64,000 bases of DNA from an uncultured Porphyromonadaceae bacterium (lineage in GTDB: Bacteria; Bacteroidota; Bacteroidia; Bacteroidales; Muribaculaceae). Location of the stretch: contig URTA01000005.1 in assembly GCA_900550645.1 (NCBI GenBank), forward strand, positions 1 to 64,000. Direction: 5' to 3'. Positions 16,744 to 25,486 of this stretch are shown here, piece after piece; position 1 is the first letter of the stretch, and every line of letters begins with the position of its first letter. The notes under the pieces are model-generated. The model saw only the letters and a program-made list of their open reading frames with translations. It was not told the origin of the DNA and ran no database searches. Position numbers and translations under genes: made by a program.

Positions 16744-18621
16744 TTGAAACTCTGCATAACTGAGAAACCAAGCGTTGGCAAGGACATCGCGCATATCCTG
16801 GGCGCAAACTCACGGCGTGACGGGTATTTTGAAGGTCCGGAATACTGTGTGACTTGGACTTTCGGACACCTCTGTACTCTCAAGGAGCCACACGACTACC
16901 GACCAGACTGGAAGCCGTGGGCATTGTCGCGACTGCCCATGATACCTGACCGTTTCGGCATAAAGCTGATTGACCAGGAAAGCATCAAACGGCAGTTCGC
17001 CGTCATCGAAAAGCTGATACAGGAGTGTGACGAGGTTATAAACTGCGGCGATGCCGGACAGGAGGGTGAGCTGATACAGCGGTGGGTTATGCAGAAGGCG
17101 AAATGCAGCAAGCCGGTTTCGCGGCTGTGGATAAGCTCGCTCACCGATGAGGCAATACGAGAGGGATTCAAGAACTTGCGACCGTCTGCAGATCTCGACT
17201 CTCTATACACTGCTGGATTGTGCCGTGCCATCGGCGACTGGATATTGGGCATCAATGCTACTCGGCTATATTCGCTCAAGTACGGCACCGACAGGCAGAT
17301 TCTCTCAATAGGCCGTGTTCAAACACCGACACTTGCCCTGATTGTGAGCAGGCAGCATGAAATAGACAATTTTGTGCCACGCACATATTGGGAACTGAAA
17401 ACAGAATACCGCAACGTGCTGTTCTCGGCGCAGAACAAGGGCTATGACACTGAAGAGAAGGCAAAGGAGGCATTAGAGGCTGTCAAAGGAACACTCCTTA
17501 GTATCGAAGACGTAAGCCGAAAAAAAGGGAGGGAAGCACCTCCTCGACTGTTTGACCTGACTTCATTGCAGGTGGAATGTAACAAGCGGTTCGGCATGGG
17601 GGCGGAAGAAACTCTGCGCACCATACAAAGCCTGTATGAAAAGAAGGTGACTACCTATCCGCGTGTTGATACCACCTACCTGACAGAAGACATATATCCC
17701 AAGTGCGGCAAGATACTCAACTCGCTCAACGGTATGGCAGATTTGCTTACGCCGCTGAGAGGGAGCAAGTTGCGCAAAAGCAAAAAGGTGTTTGACAACT
17801 CCAAGGTGACGGATCACCATGCCATTATACCAACGGGGGAGCCGCTGCCTCCTCTCTCCCCTGCCGAGCAAAATGTGTTTGACACCATTGCCAAGAGGTT
17901 CATATCGGTCTTTTACCCCGACTGCGAATTTGAGCAGACCACGGTTAAGGCAAAAGCTGGCAGTGTCGCGTTCAAGGCCACGGGGCGTGTTATCCTCAAC
18001 CAAGGGTGGAAATCCGTCTATGCTCGCGACAAACAAAACCAAGAGGAATCCTCCTTGAACGACAAGGAGCAGGAAACAGCTGTAATGCCCCCGTTTACTC
18101 CTGGTGAGTCTGGCCCACACTCTCCGAAACTTGTCACAAAGACTACGCAGCCGCCGAAGCCGTATACTGAGGGAACGCTGCTTAAAGCTATGGAGACAGC
18201 GGGTTCTCAAGTCGATGACGAGGAGCTGCGAGAAGCTCTTAAAGCGAATGGCATCGGGCGACCGTCAACCCGTGCTGCCATTATCGAAACGCTGTACAAG
18301 CGAGGATATATACGCAAGGAGAAGAAAAGCATACGCGCCACAGATGCAGGCATAAACCTAATCTCTTTGATTCGCGAGGAATTGCTCAAAAGTGCAAAAC
18401 TCACAGGTATCTGGGAGGGAAGGTTGCGCGATATTGAATACGGACGCTATAGCGCACAGGAATTTATCGATATGCAGAAGCGTATGATTTCGGAGATTAC
18501 TATCGCTGTATTGCAAGACAATTCCAACCGCCGTATCGTTGCCGAAGTGCCAGCCGAAAAAGAGGGGAAAACCAAGAAGAAGAGAAGTCCCGGGAAAAAA
18601 TCCAACAAAACTGAACAGTAA
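16744..18621 (+). CDS. topB: DNA topoisomerase III
   Basis: A type IA topoisomerase that relaxes and decatenates DNA. The start is a TTG at 16744, giving MKLCITEKPSVGKDIAHILG, exactly where the toprim domain should begin; no nearby ATG fits. The toprim acidic motif is NCGDAGQEGELIQRW (about residues 100-114). The active-site Tyr lies in KVTTYPRVDTTYL (about residue 305). The 625-residue product ends in a Lys-rich tail with no zinc fingers, usual for TopB. The mazG neighbourhood and absence of conjugation genes suggest a chromosomal copy. Confidence 0.92.
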   Translation: MKLCITEKPSVGKDIAHILGANSRRDGYFEGPEYCVTWTFGHLCTLKEPHDYRPDWKPWALSRLPMIPDRFGIKLIDQESIKRQFAVIEKLIQECDEVINCGDAGQEGELIQRWVMQKAKCSKPVSRLWISSLTDEAIREGFKNLRPSADLDSLYTAGLCRAIGDWILGINATRLYSLKYGTDRQILSIGRVQTPTLALIVSRQHEIDNFVPRTYWELKTEYRNVLFSAQNKGYDTEEKAKEALEAVKGTLLSIEDVSRKKGREAPPRLFDLTSLQVECNKRFGMGAEETLRTIQSLYEKKVTTYPRVDTTYLTEDIYPKCGKILNSLNGMADLLTPLRGSKLRKSKKVFDNSKVTDHHAIIPTGEPLPPLSPAEQNVFDTIAKRFISVFYPDCEFEQTTVKAKAGSVAFKATGRVILNQGWKSVYARDKQNQEESSLNDKEQETAVMPPFTPGESGPHSPKLVTKTTQPPKPYTEGTLLKAMETAGSQVDDEELREALKANGIGRPSTRAAIIETLYKRGYIRKEKKSIRATDAGINLISLIREELLKSAKLTGIWEGRLRDIEYGRYSAQEFIDMQKRMISEITIAVLQDNSNRRIVAEVPAEKEGKTKKKRSPGKKSNKTEQ

Positions 18622-18671
18622 CTCGTCATATCAGAAGTATGCATGTCCATACTACATAAACTGACAGCAAA

Positions 18672-18887
18672 ATGGATACAAACGAGCTCATACAATATAT
18701 ACTTGTAGCACTGCTGCTCATAGCGGTATGCGTATGGACGTACCGCCGAAGCGTAAAACGCAAAAACGGGAAAGGCGGCTGCTGCGGTTGCTCTATGAGC
18801 CGGATATGTCAGGATAAACAAACCGCGGCAAACAACTGCGCCAGAAACAGCTCTGACACAAAACGGGAAGAGGAAGCCCCGTCGTAA
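18672..18887 (+). CDS. small Cys-rich membrane protein, FeoB-associated type
   Basis: This 71-residue protein has one membrane helix (about residues 7-24), a basic segment (YRRSVKRKNGKGG) and a cysteine cluster CCGCSMSRIC (about residues 37-46). This matches the small Cys-rich membrane proteins usually encoded next to feoB, proposed to help ferrous iron uptake. No feoA or feoB is visible here, so the iron link is by resemblance only. It begins 50 bases after topB on the same strand. Confidence 0.6.
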   Translation: MDTNELIQYILVALLLIAVCVWTYRRSVKRKNGKGGCCGCSMSRICQDKQTAANNCARNSSDTKREEEAPS

Positions 18888-18928
18888 ATTGGACCACCTC
18901 CCCTATTCTATCGGATTCGCAATTCAGG

Positions 18929-19609
18929 TTATAAGGCCTGTAGCAATGACACGAGCGCATGGAAAGTGCTTTGCGGAGCGCGTGTCCAGAAGTCCTCATA
19001 CTGCGAGATGTTCTCTCCTGAACCGGGAGTGTCGCTGATTGCTCGGACTATCAGGAACGGTACGCCTCGCAAAGTAGCTGTCTGCGCAATGGATGCGGAC
19101 TCCATGTCTACTGCAAGAGCTTGCGGAAAGTGTGACTTGATTTCATGGATTTCAGCCTCGGCAGTAATGAACTTGTCGCCGGAGCATATCAATCCGTATT
19201 TCACACTGTCTCCAAGGACTTCGTGAGCCGTTTTAAGCATACCCGCATCAGGCTTCATAAGTGTAGGCAGCCCGTATGCTGCACCATACTCTGTTTCAGG
19301 GCCGCACCATACATCATGGTATGCCACACTGTCTGCTACAAGCACGTCGCAAATTCCCATCGACAGGTCTGCCCCACCAGCTACGCCGCTGTTTACCAGC
19401 AAATCCGGGTGTTCAGCCTCGATAAGCGTGTTGGCGTTTAGCGCAGAATTTACTTTGCCTATGCCGCACTCCATGACGCATACGTCATGCGAGCCGATTT
19501 TGCCGTCTATGATTTCCACGCCGGCAACTGTGCGCACAGTCTTGTTTCCGACAAGGGGGAGCAGCAGGTCTATTTCCTTGCGCATCGCCGCGATTATTCC
19601 TATTTTCAT
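18929..19609 (-). CDS. mtnN: 5'-methylthioadenosine/S-adenosylhomocysteine nucleosidase
   Basis: MtnN removes adenine from methylthioadenosine and S-adenosylhomocysteine. The 226-residue product begins MKIGIIAAMRKEIDLLL with the conserved Glu at position 12, has NSGVAGG around residue 73, AVDMESASIAQTA for substrate binding near residue 168, and the catalytic Asp in VRAISDTPG near residue 192. All catalytic residues are present. It is divergent from the TsaC/YciO gene and has a good promoter upstream. Confidence 0.93.
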   Translation of the reverse strand: MKIGIIAAMRKEIDLLLPLVGNKTVRTVAGVEIIDGKIGSHDVCVMECGIGKVNSALNANTLIEAEHPDLLVNSGVAGGADLSMGICDVLVADSVAYHDVWCGPETEYGAAYGLPTLMKPDAGMLKTAHEVLGDSVKYGLICSGDKFITAEAEIHEIKSHFPQALAVDMESASIAQTATLRGVPFLIVRAISDTPGSGENISQYEDFWTRAPQSTFHALVSLLQAL

Positions 19610-19630
19610 GTCTTATTCCGAATTTTTCCG

Positions 19631-19661
19631 CAAAGATAGCCAAATATCGGGCTATAGCCAA
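19631..19661 (-). promoter_or_regulatory. promoter for mtnN
   Basis: On the minus strand a TTG (19659-19661) is followed after 20 bases by TATCTTTG (19631-19638), fitting the Bacteroidota -33/-7 promoter. The -7 element is about 22 bases before the mtnN start. The spacer contains the AATATCGGGCT motif discussed in the findings. Confidence 0.6.
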
Positions 19662-19722
19662 CACGAATTGCGGATATTCCGGAAATAATTTGTATATTCG
19701 CGGTTGACTAAAATGTATTGTT

Positions 19723-20325
19723 ATGAAAACTATGAAGATATGGGGTGACGAACCCTCTGACAGACAGCTTGACGAGATAACCCGCGACCTCCGTTCAGGC
19801 CAGATTATGATATGGCCGACAGACACAATTTACGGCATAGCTTGTGATGCTCTCAACCCAAAGGCCATAGAGAGGATATGCCGGCTTAAAGGCCTCAATC
19901 CTGAAAAGAACAACCTGTCGATAGTCTGTGCAGACATCTCACAAGCCGCAGAATACGCCCGTTTCGACAACCGTGTGTTCCAGATGCTCCGTAACAATAC
20001 CCCAGGGCCATTCACTTTTCTGTGCCGCAGCATATCGACCTTGCCCCGCGCCTTCCGTGGACGAAAAACAGTAGGCATACGCATTCCTGCGTGCAACACT
20101 TGTATTGCCATTGCCCGACGGCTCGGCAACCCTGTTCTCACGACTTCAATAGAATTTGATGACGAAGATTACGCCATACAGCCCTCGCTGATAGCAGAGG
20201 CGTACTATGACAGGGTAGACATGTTCTTGGAAGGAGAGAACGGAGGCACTGAACCCTCAACGACAATAGACTGCACTGGAGACGAACTGGAGATAGTACG
20301 TCAGGGCATCGGCATCCTCCAATAA
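19723..20325 (+). CDS. L-threonylcarbamoyladenylate synthase family (TsaC/YciO)
   Basis: The family makes threonylcarbamoyl-AMP for the t6A modification of tRNA. The 200-residue product shows IMIWPTDTIYGIACDA (about 28-43), ICRLKGLNPEKNNLSIVCAD in place of the KxRxxxxP loop, PGPFTFLC, and KTVGIRIPACNT (about 106-117). The KTVGIRIP form and the short length point to the YciO branch, which may not be the main t6A enzyme. A weak -7 (TATATTCG, 19693-19700) lies upstream. Confidence 0.8.
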   Translation: MKTMKIWGDEPSDRQLDEITRDLRSGQIMIWPTDTIYGIACDALNPKAIERICRLKGLNPEKNNLSIVCADISQAAEYARFDNRVFQMLRNNTPGPFTFLCRSISTLPRAFRGRKTVGIRIPACNTCIAIARRLGNPVLTTSIEFDDEDYAIQPSLIAEAYYDRVDMFLEGENGGTEPSTTIDCTGDELEIVRQGIGILQ

Positions 20326-20334
20326 CGCCTTCCA

Positions 20335-20683
20335 CTATATAAGCAAATCACGGGCAACTCCGACCGGCAGGTGTTTTCGATATCTGTTGCTTAGACGTTG
20401 TGCGCTTTCGGGCATGTCTGTATCTGTACAAAGGTCATCAGCTGCTGACACAAGCACCTCTTCGATTTCGAGTGTGTCGAGATAGTATTGCGGGATAGCA
20501 GAGTATCCGAGAATTGCCCCTATAATATTGCCGGCTATAGCCCCAGTGTAATCACTGCATCCGTCGTGGTTGACAGCACACGTTATGCACTCCCCGAGTT
20601 TTCCTATAGCCGACTGCTCCGCCTACAAGCGAGCCTCGGCAATAGTCACGAAACTCGTCATAACTGAACACTTGTTTCCTCAT
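20335..20683 (-). pseudogene. ADP-ribosylglycohydrolase remnant with internal deletion
   Basis: From the ATG at 20683 (overlapping the upstream stop as ATGA) the sequence reads MRKQVFSYDEFRDYCRGSLV then GGAVG, the start of the ADP-ribosylglycohydrolase fold. It then loses frame near base 20605 and ends at a TGA. In another frame the C-terminal part resumes: CITCAVNHDGCSDYTGAIAG, then NIIGAILGYSAIPQYYLD and LEIEEVLVSAADD, ending at a TAG (20335-20337). About 200 central codons, including one metal-binding Asp cluster, are missing. The remnant cannot encode an active enzyme that removes ADP-ribose from proteins. Confidence 0.75.
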
Positions 20684-21477
20684 GGAATATTGTCAGACAG
20701 ATTGTTGGTTGTGGGTCTTCTTTTCAGTCCCTGCATGGTTGACAGGATGTCCTTCACTCCAAAATACATAGCCAGAAAGCCGTACAGAACTAACATCCCA
20801 GACAATGCTGCAGTACCTAAAATAAACGACGAGCCGGAAATAAATATAATGACACTCGCGATTATGAACAGTAACCCGAGAAGAGCCGCAATTATTGCTG
20901 TTACTAAGGAGAATATCAGGAAACAGTTGAAATATTTAGGTCTTGGAGGCAGGATAGCCTCAAGTGTAACGCCGGCATGGGCTTCGTAATACGCTTCATA
21001 ATTGAGGTCATACGTGCTATTGACAATTTCAACGCACTGTGCAGATGTGGGGTTAGACTTAAGCGAAGAGTTCGCTCTGTGCAGGTTCACGCATTTCGTT
21101 ATCGAACCAAAGGCAAAGAGACCGAATACCGCCAAGGCAACCCAGTTGCTGACTTCTGTTGTAAGCATGTCAACACCGACTACTAAAGTGGTGATTATTA
21201 GATATGCGGCTGTTATTGTCTCAATTGTTGTCTCACGAGATAGGCGTTTGCCGAATGAGGAAACATTCCCGGTATATACATCTTCGAGAATACAAGATGC
21301 TTGTGATGCGGCTTCATACAAAACTGTTTTTTTCATCAAGCTATTTACGAGCAACGAAACAGAAAAAACGGCAATAAGGGCGAATATGAAAGAATTATTG
21401 GTGACAGTGTCGTTGCCTATCCAACCTAAAATCGGATAGATTATAATCCAAAGGACGAAGTAGAAACTGGTTTTCAT
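20680..21477 (-). CDS. predicted membrane protein of unknown function
   Basis: I do not recognise this 265-residue protein. It has about six hydrophobic segments: residues 5-21, 28-45, 89-105, 111-125, 187-213 and 217-241. The first two and the last two form hairpins, with a soluble stretch between residues 130 and 185. Its stop codon overlaps the start of the ADP-ribosylglycohydrolase remnant, so the two were once translationally coupled, and the partner is now broken. Two direct repeats lie just upstream. It may be a relic of an accessory pair. Confidence 0.6.
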   Translation of the reverse strand: MKTSFYFVLWIIIYPILGWIGNDTVTNNSFIFALIAVFSVSLLVNSLMKKTVLYEAASQASCILEDVYTGNVSSFGKRLSRETTIETITAAYLIITTLVVGVDMLTTEVSNWVALAVFGLFAFGSITKCVNLHRANSSLKSNPTSAQCVEIVNSTYDLNYEAYYEAHAGVTLEAILPPRPKYFNCFLIFSLVTAIIAALLGLLFIIASVIIFISGSSFILGTAALSGMLVLYGFLAMYFGVKDILSTMQGLKRRPTTNNLSDNIP

Positions 21478-21488
21478 ACGAGTATGAT

Positions 21489-21521
21489 TTGTTGGTGAAA
21501 CGGTTGAATTGTTGGTGAAAC
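21489..21521. repeat. tandem 13-base direct repeats, operator-like
   Basis: TTGTTGGTGAAAC occurs at 21489-21501 and again at 21509-21521, a 20-base period that puts both on one face of the helix. They sit 12 bases upstream of the membrane protein start (minus strand) and next to the terminator of the oadB operon. Confidence 0.55.
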
Positions 21522-21522
21522 A

Positions 21523-21559
21523 TCAGAGCCGCAGGGAGTTTCAAGCCTTGCGGCTCTGA
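21523..21559 (-). terminator. hairpin terminator after the oadB gene
   Basis: TCAGAGCCGCA (21523-21533) pairs perfectly with TGCGGCTCTGA (21549-21559) around a 15-base loop, 22 bases after the oadB stop in the direction of transcription. There is no strong U run. Confidence 0.6.
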
Positions 21560-21581
21560 CGTGTATAGAGGATGCAGATTG

Positions 21582-22754
21582 TTACCCGAGGAAGCTGAGT
21601 AGCACACCGGCTGCAACTGCAGAACCGATGACACCTGCTACGTTCGGGCCCATAGCGTGCATCAGGAGGTAGTTGGTCGGGTCATATTCCAAACCGAGGT
21701 TGTTCGATATACGCGCAGCCATCGGCACGGCCGATACACCGGCGTTGCCAATCAAAGGATTGATTTTGCGGTCTTTGCGCAGGAACAAGTTCATCAGCTT
21801 GACTGACAAAACGCCTGCAGACGATGCAATGATGAAGGCGAGGAAACCAAGGCCGAATATTTTGAGCGTATCAACGGTCAGGAACTTGTCAGCCTGGGTC
21901 GAAGCACCTACGGTCAGGCCAAGTAGGATGGTCACAATGTCGGTCATTGCGTTGCTTGCAGTCTTGGCAAGACGCGATGTCACGCCGCTCTCACGCAGGA
22001 TATTGCCGAAAAAGAGCATACCGAGCAATGGAATGCCGGAAGGCACGACGAAGCAAGTGAGGATGAGGCCGACAACAGGGAAAATGATTTTCTCGTTCTG
22101 GCTGACCACACGGGCGGGTTTCATCTTTATAAGACGCTCCTTGCGTGTAGTGAAAAGGCGCATCAACGGTGGCTGGATAAGCGGTATCAATGCCATATAC
22201 GAATATGCCGACACGGCGACCGCCCCAAGCAAATCCTTGTCGAGCTTGGAGGTTGTGAAGATTGCAGTCGGGCCGTCAGCACCGCCGATGATGGCAACAC
22301 AGCCGGCCTGAAGCGGGTCGAAACCCAGCAGCAGCGAGAGCATATACGCTCCGAAAATGCCGAACTGCGCACATGCGCCGATAATCATCAGTTTCGGGTT
22401 GGCAAGAAGCGCACCGAAATCGGTCATTGCACCGATGCCGAGGAAAATCAGCGGCGGATACCATCCCTTTTCAACTCCGTTATACAGGATGTTAAGGACA
22501 CTGCCCGGCTCATAGATGCCGATTTCCATGCCCTCTTGAAACGGAATGTTGCCGATTAGCATACCGAACCCGATGGGGACGAGCAGCAGCGGCTCGAAAT
22601 TTTTCTTTACCGCGAGGTAGACGAAGAAACAGCCCACCAGCAGCATCACAAGGTTTGTGTACTCGCAGTTGGCGAAACCGGTGAAATTCCAGAATGTCTC
22701 GACGGTATTGCTGATGAAATCGCCGAAGGTGGAAGAACTTTGTGTGAGAATCAT
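21582..22754 (-). CDS. Na+-translocating decarboxylase beta subunit (OadB/MmdB)
   Basis: The beta subunit decarboxylates the carboxybiotin made by the carboxyltransferase and exports Na+. The 390-residue product is strongly hydrophobic with about nine or more membrane helices. It contains the conserved GGADGPTAIFTTSKLDKDLLG (about residues 165-185) with the essential Asp, and the second conserved region IGNAGVSAVPMAARISN near residue 335. It ends the operon mce-mmdA-oadG-bccp-oadB. The neighbours suggest methylmalonyl-CoA decarboxylase rather than oxaloacetate decarboxylase. Confidence 0.9.
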   Translation of the reverse strand: MILTQSSSTFGDFISNTVETFWNFTGFANCEYTNLVMLLVGCFFVYLAVKKNFEPLLLVPIGFGMLIGNIPFQEGMEIGIYEPGSVLNILYNGVEKGWYPPLIFLGIGAMTDFGALLANPKLMIIGACAQFGIFGAYMLSLLLGFDPLQAGCVAIIGGADGPTAIFTTSKLDKDLLGAVAVSAYSYMALIPLIQPPLMRLFTTRKERLIKMKPARVVSQNEKIIFPVVGLILTCFVVPSGIPLLGMLFFGNILRESGVTSRLAKTASNAMTDIVTILLGLTVGASTQADKFLTVDTLKIFGLGFLAFIIASSAGVLSVKLMNLFLRKDRKINPLIGNAGVSAVPMAARISNNLGLEYDPTNYLLMHAMGPNVAGVIGSAVAAGVLLSFLG

Positions 22755-22785
22755 AATGTGTCTAATCTGTACTGTGGGGTCAGTA

Positions 22786-23235
22786 TCATTCTATAATCAT
22801 TATGTCAGCACCCTCGAGTACGGAGTCTCCTGCGTTTACAAGGATTTTTGTCACTGTTCCGCCTTTCTGGGAGTGTATGTTGTTTTCCATCTTCATGGCC
22901 TCGAGCACACAGACGGTGTCGCCGACCTTTATGGTGTCGCCGACCTTCACTTTTATGGCAGTCACAGTGCCAGGAAGCGGAGACTTCACGGCATCGGCGC
23001 CGGTAGATGCTGCAACAGGCGTGGCAATGACCTTCTCGCCAGCTTCTGTGCGAGGAGCTGCAGCAGGACGCTTCATGCTTCCGGCTACGGACGGCTTCTT
23101 CTGCCCCTCAGTGTCAATCTCCACCTTGTATGGCACGCCGTTTACCTCAACATGCACGGAATCGCCTACGATGTCGCCAACGCCGACTGTAAACTTGATG
23201 CCGTTTATCTTATACTTGTATTCTTTGAGTTTCAT
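22786..23235 (-). CDS. biotin carrier protein of Na+-pumping decarboxylase
   Basis: This 149-residue protein has a C-terminal biotinyl domain with the biotinylation motif LEAMKMENNI, the target Lys being residue 115. It is preceded by an Ala/Pro linker (about 55-85) and an N-terminal segment typical of methylmalonyl-CoA decarboxylase gamma subunits. It carries the carboxyl group from the carboxyltransferase to the membrane beta subunit. It lies 31 bases upstream of the beta subunit gene and 48 bases after the OadG-like gene. Confidence 0.9.
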   Translation of the reverse strand: MKLKEYKYKINGIKFTVGVGDIVGDSVHVEVNGVPYKVEIDTEGQKKPSVAGSMKRPAAAPRTEAGEKVIATPVAASTGADAVKSPLPGTVTAIKVKVGDTIKVGDTVCVLEAMKMENNIHSQKGGTVTKILVNAGDSVLEGADIMIIE

Positions 23236-23283
23236 CTTGTTTGTGTTTTCAGATTTGGGGGTATTGCTGCTATTGTAACAGCG

Positions 23284-23889
23284 TCAGGACAATCGGTTCT
23301 TGGATATGGGTTGTTCCGGAACGTGGCGAATGTTATATATCTTGGAGTTCCATGGGCTGTATGCCCTTTTCATGCGACGTAGTGTGAGAATGGTGCGTTC
23401 CATGTCGTGTCCCTTGCCGTCAAGGTGTTCTGCAAGAGCCAGTGAGATGGCCGCAATAACTTCGCCGGAATCCGGACTCTTGGCACTGCCGTTGCCTGCG
23501 GAGGCATCGGCACCTGTAGCTTCGATTTTTTTCTTTGTCAGCAGCCGTGCGGAAATCTTGCCGAAAATCCCGAAGAGTATGCTAAGGATTGCGAGGGCGA
23601 GAATGACAATGACCATGGCAATGATGGTGATACCGCCGCCGAAACTGTCATTTTCCTGTGCATACTCTTTTTTCTCCTGCTGCGTCATGCCGGTACGCGG
23701 CTGCTCTTTTGGCGCGGCTTGCTGAACTTCCGTGGCTTCCCCCCTGTAGCTGACAGCTGCGACCTGCTCGGTCTGAACTGTCGCAGAGCTGGAACTATGG
23801 GCCGGCACAATAGCAAAAGCCGACGGGGATAAAATCCCCGCCAGCATTATCATGCCGACAACCGAAGTTCTAAAAACTTTGCTTGTCAT
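23284..23889 (-). CDS. OadG-like membrane subunit of the decarboxylase
   Basis: The 201-residue protein has an N-terminal signal peptide (to about residue 26), a polar linker, one membrane helix (ITIIAMVIVILALAILSILF, about 87-106) and a C-terminal cytoplasmic tail. This is the layout of the OadG/MmdD small subunit that assembles the complex at the membrane. The C-terminal segment AAISLALAEHL resembles the short region in related subunits. The assignment leans on operon position between the carboxyltransferase and biotin carrier genes. Confidence 0.78.
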   Translation of the reverse strand: MTSKVFRTSVVGMIMLAGILSPSAFAIVPAHSSSSATVQTEQVAAVSYRGEATEVQQAAPKEQPRTGMTQQEKKEYAQENDSFGGGITIIAMVIVILALAILSILFGIFGKISARLLTKKKIEATGADASAGNGSAKSPDSGEVIAAISLALAEHLDGKGHDMERTILTLRRMKRAYSPWNSKIYNIRHVPEQPISKNRLS

Positions 23890-23902
23890 GTGTATTGTGT
23901 TT

Positions 23903-25456
23903 TTACAGAGGTATGTTGCCGTGCTTCTTTGCCGGGTTCGTCTGCTTCTTGGTAGCGAGCATCTGAAGGGCGCGGATTACGCGGAAACGAGTGTTGCGCG
24001 GCTCGATAACGTCATCGATATAGCCGTACTTGGCTGCGTTGTAGGGGTTGGCAAACAGGTTGCGGTATTCCTCTTCTTTCTCCTTGATGTATGCCTTGGG
24101 GTCTTCTTGGTTCTTTGCCTCCTTGGCATAAAGTACACCGACTGCGCCTTCAGCACCCATAACTGCGATTTCGGCAGTGGGCCAAGCGTAGTTCATGTCG
24201 CCGCGCAGCTGCTTGCAGCTCATCACGATGTGAGAGCCGCCGTAGCTCTTGCGCAGTGTTACAGTCACTTTGGGTACAGTAGCCTCGCCGTAAGCGTAGA
24301 GCAGTTTCGCACCGTGGAGGATGACAGCGTTGTATTCCTGGCCTGTTCCGGGGAGGAAGCCGGGGACATCTACGAGTGTCACCAATGGGATGTTGAAGCA
24401 GTCGCAGAAGCGTACGAAGCGGGCAGCCTTGCGCGAAGCGTTGCAGTCGAGTACACCTGCGAGCACCTTGGGCTGGTTGGCAACAACGCCGACAGACTGG
24501 CCGTTCATGCGAGCGAAGCCGACGATGATGTTCTTGGCATAGTCCTTCTGAACTTCGAGGAACTCGCCGTTGTCGACGATTGCGCCGATAACCTCATACA
24601 TGTCGTATGAACGTTTGGGATTGTCGGGAACGATGTCGTTGAGCTTGTCCTCGAGACGGTCGATGGGGTCTGAGCAGTTGATGAGAGGAGTCTCCTCCAT
24701 GTTGTTCTGCGGCATGAAGCTGATGAGCTTGCGGATGAGCTGCAGAGCCTCTTCGCCGTCTTCTGTTGCGAAGTGTGTCACACCGCTCTTGGTAGCGTGT
24801 ACTGATGCGCCGCCGAGCTGCTCCTGGGTAACGTCCTCGCCGGTAACGGTCTTGACAACTGTCGGGCCTGTGAGGAACATGTAGGAGATGCCCTTCGTCA
24901 TGATAGTGAAGTCGGTCAGCGCGGGGCTGTAAACTGCGCCGCCGGCACACGGACCAAGGATAGCGGAAATCTGGGGAACTACACCAGATGCGAGGATGTT
25001 GCGCTTGAAGATTTCAGAGTAGCCTGCGAGCGCGTTGATACCCTCCTGGATACGTGCGCCGCCGGAGTCGTTAAGGCCGATGATAGGCGCTCCCATCTTC
25101 ATGGCGAGATCCATGACTTTGCATATTTTCTCTGCCATAGTCTCGGAGAGCGAGCCTCCGAACACTGTAAAGTCCTGTGCGAACACGTACACGAGACGAC
25201 CTTCGATTGTACCGTATCCGGTCACAACGCCGTCGCCGAGGATGTGCTTCTTGTCCTGTCCGAAGTTGGTGCAACGGTGAGTTACAAACATATCGAGTTC
25301 CTCGAAGCTGTCCTTGTCGAGGAGCTGGTCTATGCGTTCACGCGCGGTGTACTTGCCGCGGGCGTGCTGCTTTTCGATAGCCTTCTCACCGCCGCCGAGG
25401 CGTGCTTCGGCGCGTTTGTCGATGAGTTCCTGTATTTTTTCCTGTGATTTGCCCAT
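23903..25456 (-). CDS. mmdA: methylmalonyl-CoA decarboxylase carboxyltransferase subunit
   Basis: The 517-residue product belongs to the acyl-CoA carboxyltransferase family (propionyl-CoA carboxylase beta/MmdA). It moves CO2 from methylmalonyl-CoA to biotin, releasing propionyl-CoA. Visible are the oxyanion-hole glycines in LNDSGGARIQEGINAL (N-terminal half) and GGAVYSPALTDF, and in the C-terminal half DVPGFLPGTGQEYNAVI and LRKSYGGSHIVMS. With no biotin carboxylase gene nearby, decarboxylation is the likely direction. It is 30 bases after the epimerase gene. Confidence 0.9.
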   Translation of the reverse strand: MGKSQEKIQELIDKRAEARLGGGEKAIEKQHARGKYTARERIDQLLDKDSFEELDMFVTHRCTNFGQDKKHILGDGVVTGYGTIEGRLVYVFAQDFTVFGGSLSETMAEKICKVMDLAMKMGAPIIGLNDSGGARIQEGINALAGYSEIFKRNILASGVVPQISAILGPCAGGAVYSPALTDFTIMTKGISYMFLTGPTVVKTVTGEDVTQEQLGGASVHATKSGVTHFATEDGEEALQLIRKLISFMPQNNMEETPLINCSDPIDRLEDKLNDIVPDNPKRSYDMYEVIGAIVDNGEFLEVQKDYAKNIIVGFARMNGQSVGVVANQPKVLAGVLDCNASRKAARFVRFCDCFNIPLVTLVDVPGFLPGTGQEYNAVILHGAKLLYAYGEATVPKVTVTLRKSYGGSHIVMSCKQLRGDMNYAWPTAEIAVMGAEGAVGVLYAKEAKNQEDPKAYIKEKEEEYRNLFANPYNAAKYGYIDDVIEPRNTRFRVIRALQMLATKKQTNPAKKHGNIPL

Positions 25457-25486
25457 TTTATATAGGTCGTTTATAGATTTCGATGA

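Noticed and set aside
16744..18621. topB as a marker of an integrative element
   Set aside because: No relaxase, integrase or conjugation genes are nearby and mazG precedes it; a chromosomal gene is more likely.
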